Below are positions 14,996 to 21,678 of a stretch of DNA of 21,871 nt, piece by piece (position 1 is the first letter of the stretch; each line of letters starts with the position of its first letter). Origin of the DNA: UBA7185 sp964606855 (lineage in GTDB: Bacteria; Bacillota; Peptococcia; Peptococcales; Peptococcaceae); the NCBI GenBank assembly GCA_964606855.1, contig CAZSHM010000030.1:1-21871 (forward strand), written 5' to 3'. The notes beneath the pieces were generated by a model. That model was not told the origin of the DNA and did not search any database. It saw only the letters and a list, made by a program, of their open reading frames with translations. The translations under genes were made by a program, and so were the position numbers.

Positions 14996-16633
14996 GTGTC
15001 TGAAAAGAGAAAGTCTTTTGTCAAAGGCGCGCTGATTCTCAGCATTGCCGGCATTCTGGCAAAATGCCTCGGCGCGCTGTACCGCATTCCATTTGCGCGC
15101 ATCGCCACAGATGCCTGCGGCGCCATTTACGGCATGGTTTACCCGGTGTATACGCTGCTGCTGGCGCTTTCTACGGCGGGCGTGCCGCTCGCCATCTCCA
15201 AGCTGGTGGCGGAATATGAGGATCAGGGGCGCAGCGGCATGAGTCTGCGCGTCCTAAAAGTCTCGCTGGCGGCGCTGTCGGCGGTGGGCATCGCGGTGGC
15301 CTGCTTTGTCTTTGTCAACGCCGACTGGCTGGCGGTCCATATGCTGCATGAGCCGCGGACGGCCCTGAGCCTGCGCGCCATCGCGCCCGCCATGATTTTT
15401 ACCTGTATGCAGGCTGTCTTTCGCGGTTACTTTCAGGGTCTGCAGGAGATGGTGCCCACGGCGCTCTCCCAGATCACGGAGCAGTTCGTGCGGGTTGGGG
15501 TCATTCTCCTGGCGCTCCTGCTGCTGATGCCCTACGGGGACACCGTCACGGCGGCCGGTGCAAGCGCCGGCGCATCGGTCGGAAGCGGGACGGCCTTCCT
15601 TCTGATTCTGACCATCTTTCTGCTCTATCGCCGCCGCGAACGGAAGGCGGATGCGGCGGCGCTGCCGGATCCGGCGCAGCGCGCCGCCCGGGATCGCGGC
15701 GAGATCGGAAACGGCCGGCTGCTCGGCAAGGTGGTCGCGCTGGCCATTCCCATCTCCATCGGAAGTTTGGTGCTGCCCATCATGCAGAGCATCGATTCCG
15801 TGCTGGTGCTGCCGCGCTTGGAGGCCGGAGGGTTCAGTCACGCGGAAGCGCTGGTATCGGTCAATTATCTCACCAACTGCGTCCAGCCCATCATCAATTT
15901 GCCCTTCATCCTGACGACCGCCATCTCCGCAAGCTTGGTGCCCAACATCGCCGAAGCCATCTCCATGGGGCGGCGCGATGCGGTGAAGAGCAACTTCAGC
16001 GCCGCCATGCAGCTCGCGGTGCTCATCGTGCTGCCGGCGACCGTGGGCCTGATGTGTCTTGCCACGCCCATCACGGAACTGCTCTTTGCACGTCCCGGCG
16101 CGGGTGTGGCCATGTTCTGGTCGGCTGCGGTCGTGCTGACTGTGGGGCTTTACCAGATCAGCGCGGGCACGCTGCAGGGCATGGGCCGGGCAATGGTGCC
16201 CATGTACAGCCTGCTTTTGGGCGCGGCGGTCAAGACGATCCTCACCTATCTGCTGACCGCGATGCCGACGATGGGTGTCCGCGGCGCGGCGCTGGGCAGC
16301 GTTGTGGGGTTTGCCGTGGCTGCCGCCAACAACCTTTACCAGGTTTCCCGCCAGATTGGCTGGGACTGGCTCAGTCCCCGCTACCATATTGTAAAGCCGC
16401 TGATCAGCGTTGGTGTCATGGCGGTGCTGGTGATCGCGACCTATCGGCTGCTCTTTTCTGCGCTCGGCAGCAACGGCATTGCGACTTTGGCGGCGGTGGC
16501 ACTGGGCGGCTGTGCCTACGCGGTGACGCTCCTGCTCATCGGCGGTGTGCGCCTGGAAATCATCCGCAAGATCCCGAAAGTGGGCGATCGCCTGGCGGAA
16601 CGCTTGTCGAAGCTGAGACTGGTTCGAGAATAG
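14996..16633 (+). CDS. SpoVB/MurJ-type flippase of the MOP superfamily
   Basis: The 545-residue polytopic protein has about 14 membrane helices and starts with the pattern KRKSFVKGALILSIAGILAKCLGALYRIPFARI, typical of SpoVB-like oligosaccharide/lipid II flippases. These proteins move lipid-linked sugars such as lipid II to the outer face of the membrane. GTG 14996 is chosen because GAGGAG (14982-14987) is 8 nt upstream and it yields the family N-terminus; the frame is open 38 codons further back. Placement before mazG-hup-rqcP is the place spoVB-type genes hold in Clostridia. Here no sporulation genes follow, so it may serve as a general envelope flippase. It cannot be separated from a MurJ role by sequence reading alone. 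Confidence 0.9.
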   Translation: MSEKRKSFVKGALILSIAGILAKCLGALYRIPFARIATDACGAIYGMVYPVYTLLLALSTAGVPLAISKLVAEYEDQGRSGMSLRVLKVSLAALSAVGIAVACFVFVNADWLAVHMLHEPRTALSLRAIAPAMIFTCMQAVFRGYFQGLQEMVPTALSQITEQFVRVGVILLALLLLMPYGDTVTAAGASAGASVGSGTAFLLILTIFLLYRRRERKADAAALPDPAQRAARDRGEIGNGRLLGKVVALAIPISIGSLVLPIMQSIDSVLVLPRLEAGGFSHAEALVSVNYLTNCVQPIINLPFILTTAISASLVPNIAEAISMGRRDAVKSNFSAAMQLAVLIVLPATVGLMCLATPITELLFARPGAGVAMFWSAAVVLTVGLYQISAGTLQGMGRAMVPMYSLLLGAAVKTILTYLLTAMPTMGVRGAALGSVVGFAVAAANNLYQVSRQIGWDWLSPRYHIVKPLISVGVMAVLVIATYRLLFSALGSNGIATLAAVALGGCAYAVTLLLIGGVRLEIIRKIPKVGDRLAERLSKLRLVRE

Positions 16634-16649
16634 CAATGGAGGGATTCCG

Positions 16650-17468
16650 ATGCGAGATGCGGTAAAAGCGGAGCATGTGCAGGATCCGGAGCAGCCGGAT
16701 GCGATCCAGCCCCTTCTGGACGTGATGGACATTCTCCTGGGAGAAAACGGCTGTCCTTGGGATAAGGAGCAGACACACCGATCGCTGCGCAAAAATCTCT
16801 TGGAGGAGGCCCACGAGGTCATCGAAGCCATCGATTGCGGCGATATGGGGCATCTGCAGGAGGAACTGGGGGACGTGCTGCTGCAGGTGGTGTTTCACGC
16901 GAAACTCGCGCAGCAGGAGGGCGCGTTTACCTTCGGCGATGTGGTGGATACGGTCACGCGGAAGATGATTCGCCGCCACCCGCATATTTTCGGCGACGCC
17001 GTGGCGCAGGACGCCGAAACGGTGCTCAGCAACTGGGAGGAAATCAAAAAACAGGAGCAGGAGCCCTCTGATGCGCCGCAGAGCGTCATGGGGAATCTGC
17101 CGGCCACGCTGCCCGCGCTGATGAAGGCGGAGAAGGTGCAGCAGAAGGCGCATCGCGTCGGATTTGACTGGCCGGACATCGAGGGGCCGAAGGAGAAGAT
17201 CGCGGAAGAACTGGCCGAGGTTGAGGCGGCGCTCGCCGGAGCGGGCGATGTGGAGGAAGAAGTGGGGGATCTGCTGTTTTCGGTCGTCAATCTGGCGCGG
17301 TTTGCCAAGGTAGACCCGGAGCAGGCGCTCGACCGCACTGTGCAGAAATTTGTGCGCCGCTTCCGCGCGATGGAAGAAAAAATAATGCTGGACAAAAAAG
17401 AGTTTGGCAAGTATACTGTAGAAGAATTGGATGTTTTGTGGGAAAACAGCAAAAGAGCGGGCCAATAG
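16650..17468 (+). CDS. mazG: MazG nucleoside triphosphate pyrophosphohydrolase
   Basis: The 272-residue protein has two MazG folds in tandem. The first (about 15-120) has the PWD segment near residue 33 and the metal-binding pattern EEAHEVIEAI...EELGDVLLQVVF. The second (about 180-265) has EELAEVEAAL...VEEEVGDLLFSVVN. MazG hydrolyses all NTPs/dNTPs to monophosphates and can dampen stringent-response signalling by affecting nucleotide pools. ATG 16650 has GGAGGG (16638-16643) 6 nt upstream and lies 16 nt after the flippase stop, so the two are probably co-transcribed. Confidence 0.96.
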   Translation: MRDAVKAEHVQDPEQPDAIQPLLDVMDILLGENGCPWDKEQTHRSLRKNLLEEAHEVIEAIDCGDMGHLQEELGDVLLQVVFHAKLAQQEGAFTFGDVVDTVTRKMIRRHPHIFGDAVAQDAETVLSNWEEIKKQEQEPSDAPQSVMGNLPATLPALMKAEKVQQKAHRVGFDWPDIEGPKEKIAEELAEVEAALAGAGDVEEEVGDLLFSVVNLARFAKVDPEQALDRTVQKFVRRFRAMEEKIMLDKKEFGKYTVEELDVLWENSKRAGQ

Positions 17469-17479
17469 AGGAAAAAGAA

Positions 17480-17519
17480 ACAAAATTCCTACAAAATTCC
17501 TACAAAATTCTTACAAAAT
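17480..17519. repeat. 11-bp tandem repeat with phased A-tracts upstream of hup
   Basis: The unit ACAAAATTCCT occurs at 17480-17490 and 17491-17501, with a one-base variant at 17502-17512 and a partial copy at 17513-17519. The AAAA runs recur every 11 bp, about one helical turn, which predicts intrinsic curvature. It lies 55-95 bp upstream of the hup -10 element. Confidence 0.85.
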
Positions 17520-17541
17520 AGGCTTTTTCACAAGTTTTCTG

Positions 17542-17603
17542 CATCGAAAGCTTTCGTTTTTTCAGGGAGTGTGGTAAAATGCAGGCATACGACGCTTTCG
17601 ATG
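17542..17603 (+). promoter_or_regulatory. hup: hup promoter flanked by an inverted repeat
   Basis: The extended -10 TGGTAAAAT (TG at 17572-17573, TAAAAT at 17575-17580) has no good -35; the matching position holds TTTCGT. CATCGAAAGC (17542-17551) and GCTTTCGATG (17594-17603) form a perfect 10-bp inverted repeat bracketing it. The palindrome CGAAAGCTTTCG (17545-17556) adds a third CTTTCG half-site over the -35 region. The start would be near 17587. Confidence 0.6.
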
Positions 17604-17643
17604 TCAAACAATACACATTTAAGAGGCTTTAGGAGGGATTTCA

Positions 17644-17949
17644 GTGAACAAAACTGAACTGGTGGCTAACGTAGCCGAGAAAGCGGGACTGACCAAGAAA
17701 GATTCCGAGAAAGCGGTGAATGCTGTCTTGACGACAGTGACCGAAAGCCTGAAAAAAGGGGAAAAAGTACAGCTGGTCGGCTTTGGAACCTTTGAAGTCA
17801 GAGATCGGAAGGCGCGCAAGGCAAAGAATCCTCAGACCAAAGAGGATATCATGATTCCGGCAACCAGAGTCCCGGCGTTCAAAGCCGGCAAAGGGCTGAA
17901 GGAAGTCGTGGCGGTCAAGAAAACGGCCAAGCGCTCGAGAAAAAAGTAA
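17644..17949 (+). CDS. hup: HU-family nucleoid DNA-binding protein
   Basis: The 101-residue protein has the HU/IHF fold: helical dimerisation part (1-45), GFGTF motif (VQLVGFGTFEVRDRKARKAKNP) and the DNA-binding beta arm with NPQT near residue 61. HU bends and compacts DNA as a dimer. It is about 10 residues longer than the common 90-residue HU because of a basic C-terminal tail, KKTAKRSRKK. The start is GTG 17644 with AGGAGGG (17631-17637) 6 nt upstream. It has its own promoter with curved-DNA repeats. No terminator lies directly after the stop; the next one is at 18275-18344. Confidence 0.97.
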   Translation: MNKTELVANVAEKAGLTKKDSEKAVNAVLTTVTESLKKGEKVQLVGFGTFEVRDRKARKAKNPQTKEDIMIPATRVPAFKAGKGLKEVVAVKKTAKRSRKK

Positions 17950-18037
17950 GCTGATCTGACAGAACGGGATGCAGCTCAGGCGGATGCTGCTATGGGAAAG
18001 CGCCGGTGAGCGATCTGGGATCGGTTCGTCCGAGCAG

Positions 18038-18201
18038 ACAGTGCGGCGGCAATGGGTTTTGGATAGAAGGACGTTGCCGTCGAGGCTGCAAAATGGCGGA
18101 ACGCAGAATGGTACGGAGCATACATCCTCCGCATTTGCAGGCGACGCGCGGATTCCTTTTCATTTTTATAGATGTAAAACGGTGTGATGTCGCCGCACTG
18201 T
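18038..18201 (+). ncRNA. Rod-like structured RNA element between hup and rqcP (unassigned)
   Basis: A 13-bp closing stem joins 18038-18050 to 18189-18201 (12 Watson-Crick pairs and one G-U). Inside, helices follow in order along one axis: GTTTT (18056-18060) with AAAAC (18176-18180); 18065-18071 with 18154-18160 (7 bp); CGTCG (18078-18082) with CGACG (18142-18146); and 18086-18100 with 18128-18140 (13 bp with two single-base bulges). Altogether about 43 pairs in 164 nt, with an asymmetric bulge (18161-18175) on the 3' side. TTGCCGTCG (18074-18082) can alternatively pair with CGGCGGCAA (18044-18052), so two exclusive folds exist. No convincing protein frame or promoter is seen. It could be an independent small RNA (a 6S-like shape), a hup 3'-UTR product, or part of an rqcP leader. 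I cannot match it to a known family. Confidence 0.55.
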
Positions 18202-18218
18202 AAAACTTGTTAGATGTG

Positions 18219-18248
18219 CGATCCGGTCTGATCGGTCAGGCAGGATCG
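18219..18248 (+). other. Second hairpin of the hup-rqcP region, with GATCG repeats
   Basis: CGATCC (18219-18224) pairs with GGATCG (18243-18248), enclosing CTGA-TCGG-TCAG (18228-18239). From 18231 to 18270 the core GATCG recurs four times at irregular 10-14 bp spacing. Together with the flanking rod and terminator it makes the whole spacer structured. Confidence 0.4.
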
Positions 18249-18274
18249 AGACAGATCGAAGACGGATCGACGCG

Positions 18275-18344
18275 GACTGTCGCGTTAGGGCATGGCCGTT
18301 CCCCAAGCGGGAGCCGGGTATGCCCTAACGTGGCAGTCTTTTTT
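18275..18344 (+). terminator. Very strong intrinsic terminator upstream of rqcP
   Basis: A continuous 19-bp stem (18275-18293 with 18320-18338, two G-U pairs, including a perfect GTTAGGGCAT/ATGCCCTAAC core) is followed by TTTTTT (18339-18344). The 26-nt apical part folds further: GGC/GCC and TCCC-CAAGC-GGGA (18300-18312). It ends either the hup transcript or an RNA encoded in 17950-18274, and would attenuate read-through into rqcP. Confidence 0.9.
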
Positions 18345-18435
18345 GGTGCGGAGAGCGGGCACTGCAACGGCATGGGAGCGATCCGTACCCTGCATCTCTC
18401 ACATATATCGGGAAATTAGAAAGGACAGAGAACGG

Positions 18436-18693
18436 ATGCGGCTCGACAAATATCTGAAGGTCTCCCGGCTGATCAAGCGGCGCACGGTGGCCAAAGAGGT
18501 CTGCGACGGGGGCAAGGTCAAGATCAACGGGCGCGTCGCCAAGGCGGGTGCCGAGGTCAAACCGGGCGATGTGCTGGAAATCGGCTTTGGAGGACGGCAG
18601 CTGCGCGCCGAAATTTTGGAAGTGCGCGAGAATGTGCGCGCCGAGGAGGCAAGGACGCTCTACCGCTTGCTGGAGGGGCGGGAGATCGAATGA
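18436..18693 (+). CDS. rqcP: S4-domain RNA-binding protein RqcP (YabO/Hsp15 family)
   Basis: The 85-residue protein is a single S4 domain (MRLDKYLKVSRLIKRRTVAKEVCDGGKVKINGRVAKAGAEVKPGD) with a short C-terminal helix. RqcP works with RqcH on stalled 50S subunits, helping add alanine tails to nascent chains for degradation. ATG 18436 has GAAAGGA (18419-18425) about 10 nt upstream. In Clostridia this gene follows hup and precedes yabP/yabQ. Here the sporulation genes are missing and a metal-ATPase operon follows, consistent with a lineage that has lost sporulation. No clear promoter is seen between the terminator at 18344 and the start. Confidence 0.93.
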   Translation: MRLDKYLKVSRLIKRRTVAKEVCDGGKVKINGRVAKAGAEVKPGDVLEIGFGGRQLRAEILEVRENVRAEEARTLYRLLEGREIE

Positions 18694-18732
18694 GCTCCGC
18701 GGCGGCCTGCAGCGTCCGGGTGGCTGCGGAGC
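18694..18732 (+). other. Hairpin after rqcP
   Basis: GCTCCGC (18694-18700) pairs with GCGGAGC (18726-18732) directly after the rqcP stop codon. No T-run follows, so its role as a terminator is doubtful. Confidence 0.3.
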
Positions 18733-18768
18733 ACAATCTCCCATTCGGGCACAAATCCAGCAATAACA

Positions 18769-18808
18769 AACCATTTACAGAGCAAGCAACGGATTGTTTG
18801 CAATGGTT
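18769..18808. other. Long hairpin upstream of the metal-ATPase promoter
   Basis: AACCATT (18769-18775) pairs with AATGGTT (18802-18808). Inside, after a 6-nt one-sided bulge, GCAAGCAA (18782-18789) pairs with TTGTTTGC (18794-18801), including one G-U, around a CGGA loop. It ends 15 bp before the -35 of the operon promoter and has no T-run. It could be a read-through barrier for rqcP or a DNA-level site. Confidence 0.4.
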
Positions 18809-18823
18809 AATGATAAACAGGGA

Positions 18824-18853
18824 TTGACAAATACAGTCGGGGAATGTTATCCT
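18824..18853 (+). promoter_or_regulatory. Promoter of the DUF6110/metal-ATPase operon
   Basis: A perfect TTGACA (18824-18829) is followed at 18 bp by TATCCT (18848-18853), or at 17 bp by TTATCC (18847-18852). The weak -10 with a perfect -35 is typical of promoters that need an activator or are finely tuned. The start would be near 18859. Confidence 0.65.
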
Positions 18854-18905
18854 AGAGCCGGAAGGACACTGCATATCCGAGAAAGCAGTGGTGCCCCATC
18901 TCTAG
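18852..18905 (+). promoter_or_regulatory. Inverted repeats over the operon start and leader
   Basis: CTAGAG (18852-18857) and CTCTAG (18900-18905) form an outer dyad, and CACTGC (18867-18872) pairs with GCAGTG (18885-18890) inside. TATTTTTTG follows at 18906. If transcription starts near 18859 the outer left arm is only partly transcribed, so the outer dyad may be a DNA operator. The inner hairpin plus the T-run could attenuate. The ribosome site AAGGAAG (18920-18926) lies just downstream. Confidence 0.4.
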
Positions 18906-18933
18906 TATTTTTTGTCAGAAAGGAAGATCTGCC

Positions 18934-19185
18934 ATGAAATGTTTGGATTGTCTGAAAAAGCATCAGAACCTGGTTTGCTATGCGGGAGGATTGCTGACGG
19001 TCTACGTGGGCAAGAAACTGCTGGCCAGTGAAAAACTGCGCGCCGCCTGTGTGTCCGGTCTGGCCAAGGGCATGATGCTGCAGCGGCAAGCGGAGAGCTG
19101 CCTGCAGAGCATCAAGGACGAAGCGGAGGATCTCTGCTATGATGCCGCCGCAGAAGCAACCGCGCAGGAGCAGGCCGTGGAATGA
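18934..19185 (+). CDS. Small Cys-rich membrane-associated protein, DUF6110-like
   Basis: The 83-residue protein has one hydrophobic stretch (about 13-31, LVCYAGGLLTVYVGKKLL) followed by a helical, charged C-terminal half. Its pattern (short N-terminus, GG-containing helix, Lys-rich turn, Ser-rich middle, amphipathic tail) resembles DUF6110, a family of unknown function that I recall beside P-type ATPases in Firmicutes; this match is from memory. It carries six cysteines: C3-x2-C6, C15, C39, C56 and C68. The ribosome site AAGGAAG is 7 nt upstream of ATG 18934. Its stop overlaps the ATPase start by 4 nt (ATGA), implying coupled translation. A metal-chaperone or ATPase-partner role is inference. 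Confidence 0.85.
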   Translation: MKCLDCLKKHQNLVCYAGGLLTVYVGKKLLASEKLRAACVSGLAKGMMLQRQAESCLQSIKDEAEDLCYDAAAEATAQEQAVE

Positions 19186-21305
19186 GATACCGCATCGTCT
19201 ATGATGGACCGGGACGTCTGCGCCTGCGCTGCGGGATGTATGCCTTCAGCGAGACACAGGGATACGCTCTGACCGCATTGTTGCGGCAAAATCCCTCCGT
19301 CTATGCGGCGGAAGCGACCTACCGGAACGGCGGCCTGCTGATCCGCTACAATCCGGATCCGGAAGCCGGCGGCCGTGAAGCGGTGCTGGCGCAGGTGCGC
19401 GCCATCGACGGCGCGGCGCTGGCTGCGGGGGATCCCACAGAGGCGGAACGCGCGCGCAAACTGGATGGCGATTTTCAGTTGCGTCTGTTGCGGCTGGTCG
19501 GTGCGCATGTGGCCCGCAGGCTGTTCCTGCCGCAGCTATTGCGCAATGCCTGGACGGTGTTGCGCGCGGGACGCTATGTCGGCCGCGGTCTCGCGGCGCT
19601 CTGGCACGGAAAACTGAACGTGGACGTGCTGGACGCCGCCTCCATCAGCGCGGCGTTGGCCCAGGGTTCCTTCCGGACGGCAGGTTCCGTCATGCTCCTA
19701 CTCTCCGTCTCCTCCGAGCTGGAGGCGTATACACGCCGGCGCACGCACGACGCGTTGGCGCGCAGCCTTTCCCTGCAGGTGGAGCAGGTCTGGCGGGTGG
19801 ACGACACCGGAGAAACACTGACGCCCATGGCGGAGGTCTGCGCGGGAGATGTCATCCGACTCCGCTCCGGACAGCTGATTCCGCTGGATGGACAGGTGTG
19901 TGCGGGAGAGGCGCTTGTCAACGAAGCCTCGCTGACGGGGGAAGCGCTGCCGGTGCGCAAGAGCGCCGGCGATACTGTCTACGCCGCGTCTGTGCTGGAA
20001 GAAGGGCTTCTGGATGTGCAGGTGACGGCCCTATCCGGCGCGAACCGCATCGATCAGATTATGGAACTGATCGATCACTCTGAAATGCTCAAAGCTTCTG
20101 TGCAGAATCGGGCCGAACATTTGGCCGATGCGATTGTGCCGTACAGTTTCCTGGGAGCGTTGGCGGTTCTCGCCTTGACCCGAAATTGGACCAAAGCTTT
20201 GTCTGTCCTGATGGTGGATTACTCCTGCGCCATCAAACTCTCCACGCCCATATCGGTGATCTCCGCCATGAAAGAGGCATCGGATCACGGGATTGTGGTC
20301 AAGGGAGGCAAATATTTTGAACTGTTCGCAGAAGCGGACTGCATCGTCTTTGATAAAACAGGGACGCTGACGGAGGCCTGCCCGCGGCTGGTCCGTGTGA
20401 TTCCCTTCGGAAAATACAGCCGCGAGGAGATCCTGCGCATCGCGGCCTGTCTGGAGGAACATTTTCCGCACAGTGTTGCCCGCGCGATCGTTCGGCAGGC
20501 GGAGGAGGAAGGGCTGCTCCACGCGGAAAAACATGCCGATGTGGAGTATGTGGTGGCGCACGGCATCTCCTCACAGTTAAACGGCCGGCGCTGTCTGATC
20601 GGCAGCCCCCACTTTATCGTCGAGGATGAGGGAATCCCCATCACGCGCAAGCAACGGGAGCAGATCCAGGCCGAACAGGGCGGCTGCTCGGCCATCTATC
20701 TGGCAATCGGGCGCAGTCTGGTCGGTGTGCTCCTGATTGACGATCCTCCGAGGCCGGAGGCGGCGGAGGTGATCGCACAGCTGAAGCAGGAGGGCATCAC
20801 CAATGTCTGTATGCTCACAGGCGACAGCGAGAGTGCAGCCCGGGCCGTCGCGGACGCGCTTGGCATTCCGACCTACCGCGCGCAGGTGCTGCCCGCGGAT
20901 AAGAGCAGCATGGTGGAGTCGCTCAAGTTCCTGTATCGTCGGCTGATCATGGTGGGGGACGGCATCAACGATTCCCCTGCATTGGCCGCCGCGGATGTGT
21001 CGGTGGCAATGCAGGACGCGTCGGATCTGGCACGCGAGGTGGCGGATATCACGCTTTTGCGCAATGATCTGCACGATCTCGTGTTTCTGCGCCGGCTGAG
21101 CACACGCCTGTTGCGGCGCATCCACAGGAATTATCGTTTCATCCTGCTGTTCAACACCGGTCTTCTGCTGAGCGGGCTGGCGGGCGTGCTCACACCCACG
21201 GTCTCCGCCTATCTGCACAATTTTTCCACGATGCTGATCAGTGCGGCAAGTATGCGTCCGTGCTTGCCGGAGCCGAGAAGGGAAGGAGGCGCGCACGCGA
21301 AATGA
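19182..21305 (+). CDS. P1B-type heavy-metal-transporting ATPase with SCA membrane motif
   Basis: The 707-residue protein has a degenerate HMA-like N-terminal domain (about 1-75, no CxxC) and an actuator domain with TGEA (252-255) instead of TGES. The phosphorylation motif is DKTGT (Asp391), the P1B signature appears as HFPHS, and the hinge is GDGIND (592-597). The membrane metal-site helix reads DYSCAIKLSTP (S348-C349-A350), not CPC or SPC. The C-terminal membrane pair (about 645-690) is present, so it looks complete. It likely exports a transition metal from the cytosol; CtpC-like Mn/Zn exporters are the nearest group I can suggest, without certainty. A weak AGGAG (19166-19170) and the ATGA overlap suggest coupling to the small gene upstream. 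A 31-codon gene overlaps its stop. Confidence 0.93.
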   Translation: MRYRIVYDGPGRLRLRCGMYAFSETQGYALTALLRQNPSVYAAEATYRNGGLLIRYNPDPEAGGREAVLAQVRAIDGAALAAGDPTEAERARKLDGDFQLRLLRLVGAHVARRLFLPQLLRNAWTVLRAGRYVGRGLAALWHGKLNVDVLDAASISAALAQGSFRTAGSVMLLLSVSSELEAYTRRRTHDALARSLSLQVEQVWRVDDTGETLTPMAEVCAGDVIRLRSGQLIPLDGQVCAGEALVNEASLTGEALPVRKSAGDTVYAASVLEEGLLDVQVTALSGANRIDQIMELIDHSEMLKASVQNRAEHLADAIVPYSFLGALAVLALTRNWTKALSVLMVDYSCAIKLSTPISVISAMKEASDHGIVVKGGKYFELFAEADCIVFDKTGTLTEACPRLVRVIPFGKYSREEILRIAACLEEHFPHSVARAIVRQAEEEGLLHAEKHADVEYVVAHGISSQLNGRRCLIGSPHFIVEDEGIPITRKQREQIQAEQGGCSAIYLAIGRSLVGVLLIDDPPRPEAAEVIAQLKQEGITNVCMLTGDSESAARAVADALGIPTYRAQVLPADKSSMVESLKFLYRRLIMVGDGINDSPALAAADVSVAMQDASDLAREVADITLLRNDLHDLVFLRRLSTRLLRRIHRNYRFILLFNTGLLLSGLAGVLTPTVSAYLHNFSTMLISAASMRPCLPEPRREGGAHAK

Positions 21306-21397
21306 AGTATCACAAGTTTTGGGCTTACGGCGCCGTCTTTTGCCTGCTGATGGCCCTGTACACCGGGAGAAAACAGCTGAAAAAGCATATCCGGTAG
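21302..21397 (+). CDS. 31-residue single-span membrane microprotein
   Basis: ATG 21302 overlaps the ATPase stop in an ATGA junction, and a full AAGGAGG (21283-21289) lies 12 nt upstream inside the ATPase gene. The product starts MKYHKFWAYGAVFC, has one membrane helix (about residues 6-20, ending LLMALYTG) and a basic tail (RKQLKKHIR), and stops at TAG 21395-21397. It is too short for standard gene finders. Gene position, coupling and the K-in/K-out helix pattern support it as real. It may be a subunit or regulator of the ATPase, like other transporter microproteins. Function is inference. Confidence 0.72.
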   Translation: MKYHKFWAYGAVFCLLMALYTGRKQLKKHIR

Positions 21398-21484
21398 CGT
21401 TCAGACGGATCCGTTGCGATCTGTTTTACACTTAGAAATTCGAGGAGCATAGAAGCGGACAGAGAACTCCGCATTCTTCAGAGC

Positions 21485-21528
21485 GGCCCGCCGCACAGCA
21501 AGTTGTTTGCTGTGCGGCGGGCCTTTTT
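21485..21528 (+). terminator. Intrinsic terminator of the metal-ATPase operon
   Basis: A perfect 17-bp stem (21485-21501 with 21507-21523) closes a 5-nt loop (GTTGT) and is followed by TTTTT. It lies 88 nt after the microprotein stop. The gap 21398-21484 shows no gene. Confidence 0.96.
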
Positions 21529-21630
21529 GCGCATCCGAAACGCGAATTCCCGCGATCGAGACCGCGCGGGGAGAAGTGATCGGCGCGGCGCCACTATAAA
21601 AATAAATAATGTATTTTGAAAAAATGGATA

Positions 21631-21659
21631 TTTCAATATGAAAAGATATATGCTAGAAT
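21631..21659 (+). promoter_or_regulatory. Extended -10 promoter in the gene-free right end
   Basis: TGCTAGAAT (21651-21659) is an extended -10 element (TGn plus TAGAAT). TTTCAA (21631-21636) sits 17 bp upstream as a poor -35. The region 21597-21700 is strikingly AT-rich. The start would be near 21666, 13 nt before the first helix of the fold described next. Confidence 0.5.
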
Positions 21660-21678
21660 AGATTTCGGAATAAAAATA

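Noticed and set aside
15254..16831. A 525-codon minus-strand frame
   Set aside because: It is antisense to the flippase and mazG, is His/Arg/Gln-rich without domains, and is a composition artefact.
17480..17519. Short direct repeats as a possible CRISPR remnant
   Set aside because: The 11-bp units are contiguous with no spacers, and no cas genes are present.
18181..18240. Cobalamin-box-like or SRP-RNA-like strings (CGCCGCACTGTAA, GGTCAGG)
   Set aside because: The other conserved blocks of either RNA are absent or in the wrong order, and the strings are explained by the rod and hairpin pairings.
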